Positions 5,457-5,638 of a stretch of 5,638 bases of DNA are shown here, one piece after another. Under the pieces are notes generated by a model. That model was given only the letters and a program-made list of their open reading frames with translations, was not told the origin of the DNA and searched no databases. This DNA is from Spirochaetales bacterium. Lineage in GTDB: Bacteria; Spirochaetota; Spirochaetia; Sphaerochaetales; Sphaerochaetaceae. The stretch covers positions 1 through 5,638 of the forward strand of contig JAFVFA010000185.1 in NCBI GenBank assembly GCA_017475725.1, given 5' to 3'. The first letter of the stretch is position 1; every line of letters starts with the position of its first letter. The translations under genes were made by a program, and so were the position numbers.

Positions 5457-5638
5457 TCAAACGTAACCTGCCAGATGAGGCAGCCACATGGTGATCTGCG
5501 GCACGAAAGTGACCAGGACCAGAGCAAGCACCATGAAGGCCATCTGCGGCAGAAGAGCCTTGGAGAGCTTCTCCATCGAGATCTCTCCGACCGAGCATCC
5601 CACGAACAGGACCTGCCCTACTGGAGGTGTCAGCAACC
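5457..5638 (-). CDS. TRAP transporter large permease (DctM family), C-terminal end
   Basis: The last 59 residues of a membrane protein whose beginning is beyond the right edge. The stretch LLTPPVGQVLFVG (1-13) is the conserved loop and helix near the end of TRAP DctM subunits. It is followed by a short amphipathic linker, EISMEKLSKALLP (18-30), a final transmembrane helix (about 31-46), and the typical ending VPQITMWLPHL. TRAP transporters take up acidic or sugar-like substrates using a sodium gradient, working with a small DctQ subunit and a periplasmic DctP protein that would be encoded farther upstream. Most TRAP substrates carry a carboxylate, so the pathway substrate may be a sugar acid or sialic-acid-like compound; this is inference. 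Confidence 0.93.
   Translation of the reverse strand, partial: LLTPPVGQVLFVGCSVGEISMEKLSKALLPQMAFMVLALVLVTFVPQITMWLPHLAGYV

Noticed and set aside
5416..5598. Small minus-strand open frame (60 codons) across the TRAP end and the isomerase start
   Set aside because: It overlaps the TRAP C-terminus in another phase and the isomerase start; no ribosome site or recognisable sequence.
1..5638. CRISPR array, tRNA/rRNA, insertion sequence or phage genes
   Set aside because: No regularly spaced direct repeats, no structural RNA signature, and no transposase or integrase motif were seen on either strand.

Overview
The window is a compact run of catabolic genes, all read from the minus strand; the order below is the direction of transcription, from high to low coordinates. 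Base composition is about half G+C, and every start has a good purine-rich ribosome binding site. The solute-binding protein at the left edge begins with a signal peptide ending in Val-Phe-Ala followed by Gln-Gly-Ser-Thr-Glu. I associate that junction with spirochaetes of the Sphaerochaeta/Treponema kind. The organism call is therefore an inference from style (spirochaete-like, probably anaerobic and sugar-fermenting), not from a marker gene.

Right part (5638 to 2649): the C-terminal end of a TRAP transporter large permease, then a TIM-barrel sugar isomerase/epimerase, a Gfo/Idh/MocA NAD(P)-dependent oxidoreductase and a second, different TIM-barrel isomerase/epimerase. The first three genes are packed with gaps of 18 and 14 nt. 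The fourth follows a 91-nt gap that holds a strong RNA hairpin. No kinase or hydrolase is visible here, so this looks like an oxidation/epimerisation module acting on an imported, possibly unphosphorylated, sugar, cyclitol or glycoside.

Middle and left (2648 to 288): a 122-nt intergenic region carries a promoter-like TTGACA box and a perfect palindromic FadR-type operator. It precedes a FadR/FCD-family GntR regulator, a SIS-domain phosphosugar isomerase (14-nt gap) and a divergent glucosamine-6-phosphate deaminase relative of the NagB family. This is probably an autoregulated three-gene operon handling a phosphorylated amino sugar or related ketose phosphate.

Left edge (287 to 1): a short intergenic region with a weak terminator-like hairpin and a clear leader inverted repeat, then the start of a secreted solute-binding protein gene that runs off the window.

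Taken together, this is a sugar or amino-sugar uptake and catabolism locus with transporter genes at both ends. The individual families are recognisable, but the substrate is not. The Gfo/Idh plus two TIM-barrel proteins, next to a SIS plus NagB-like pair with altered active-site motifs, suggests a pathway that is not the standard GlcNAc route.
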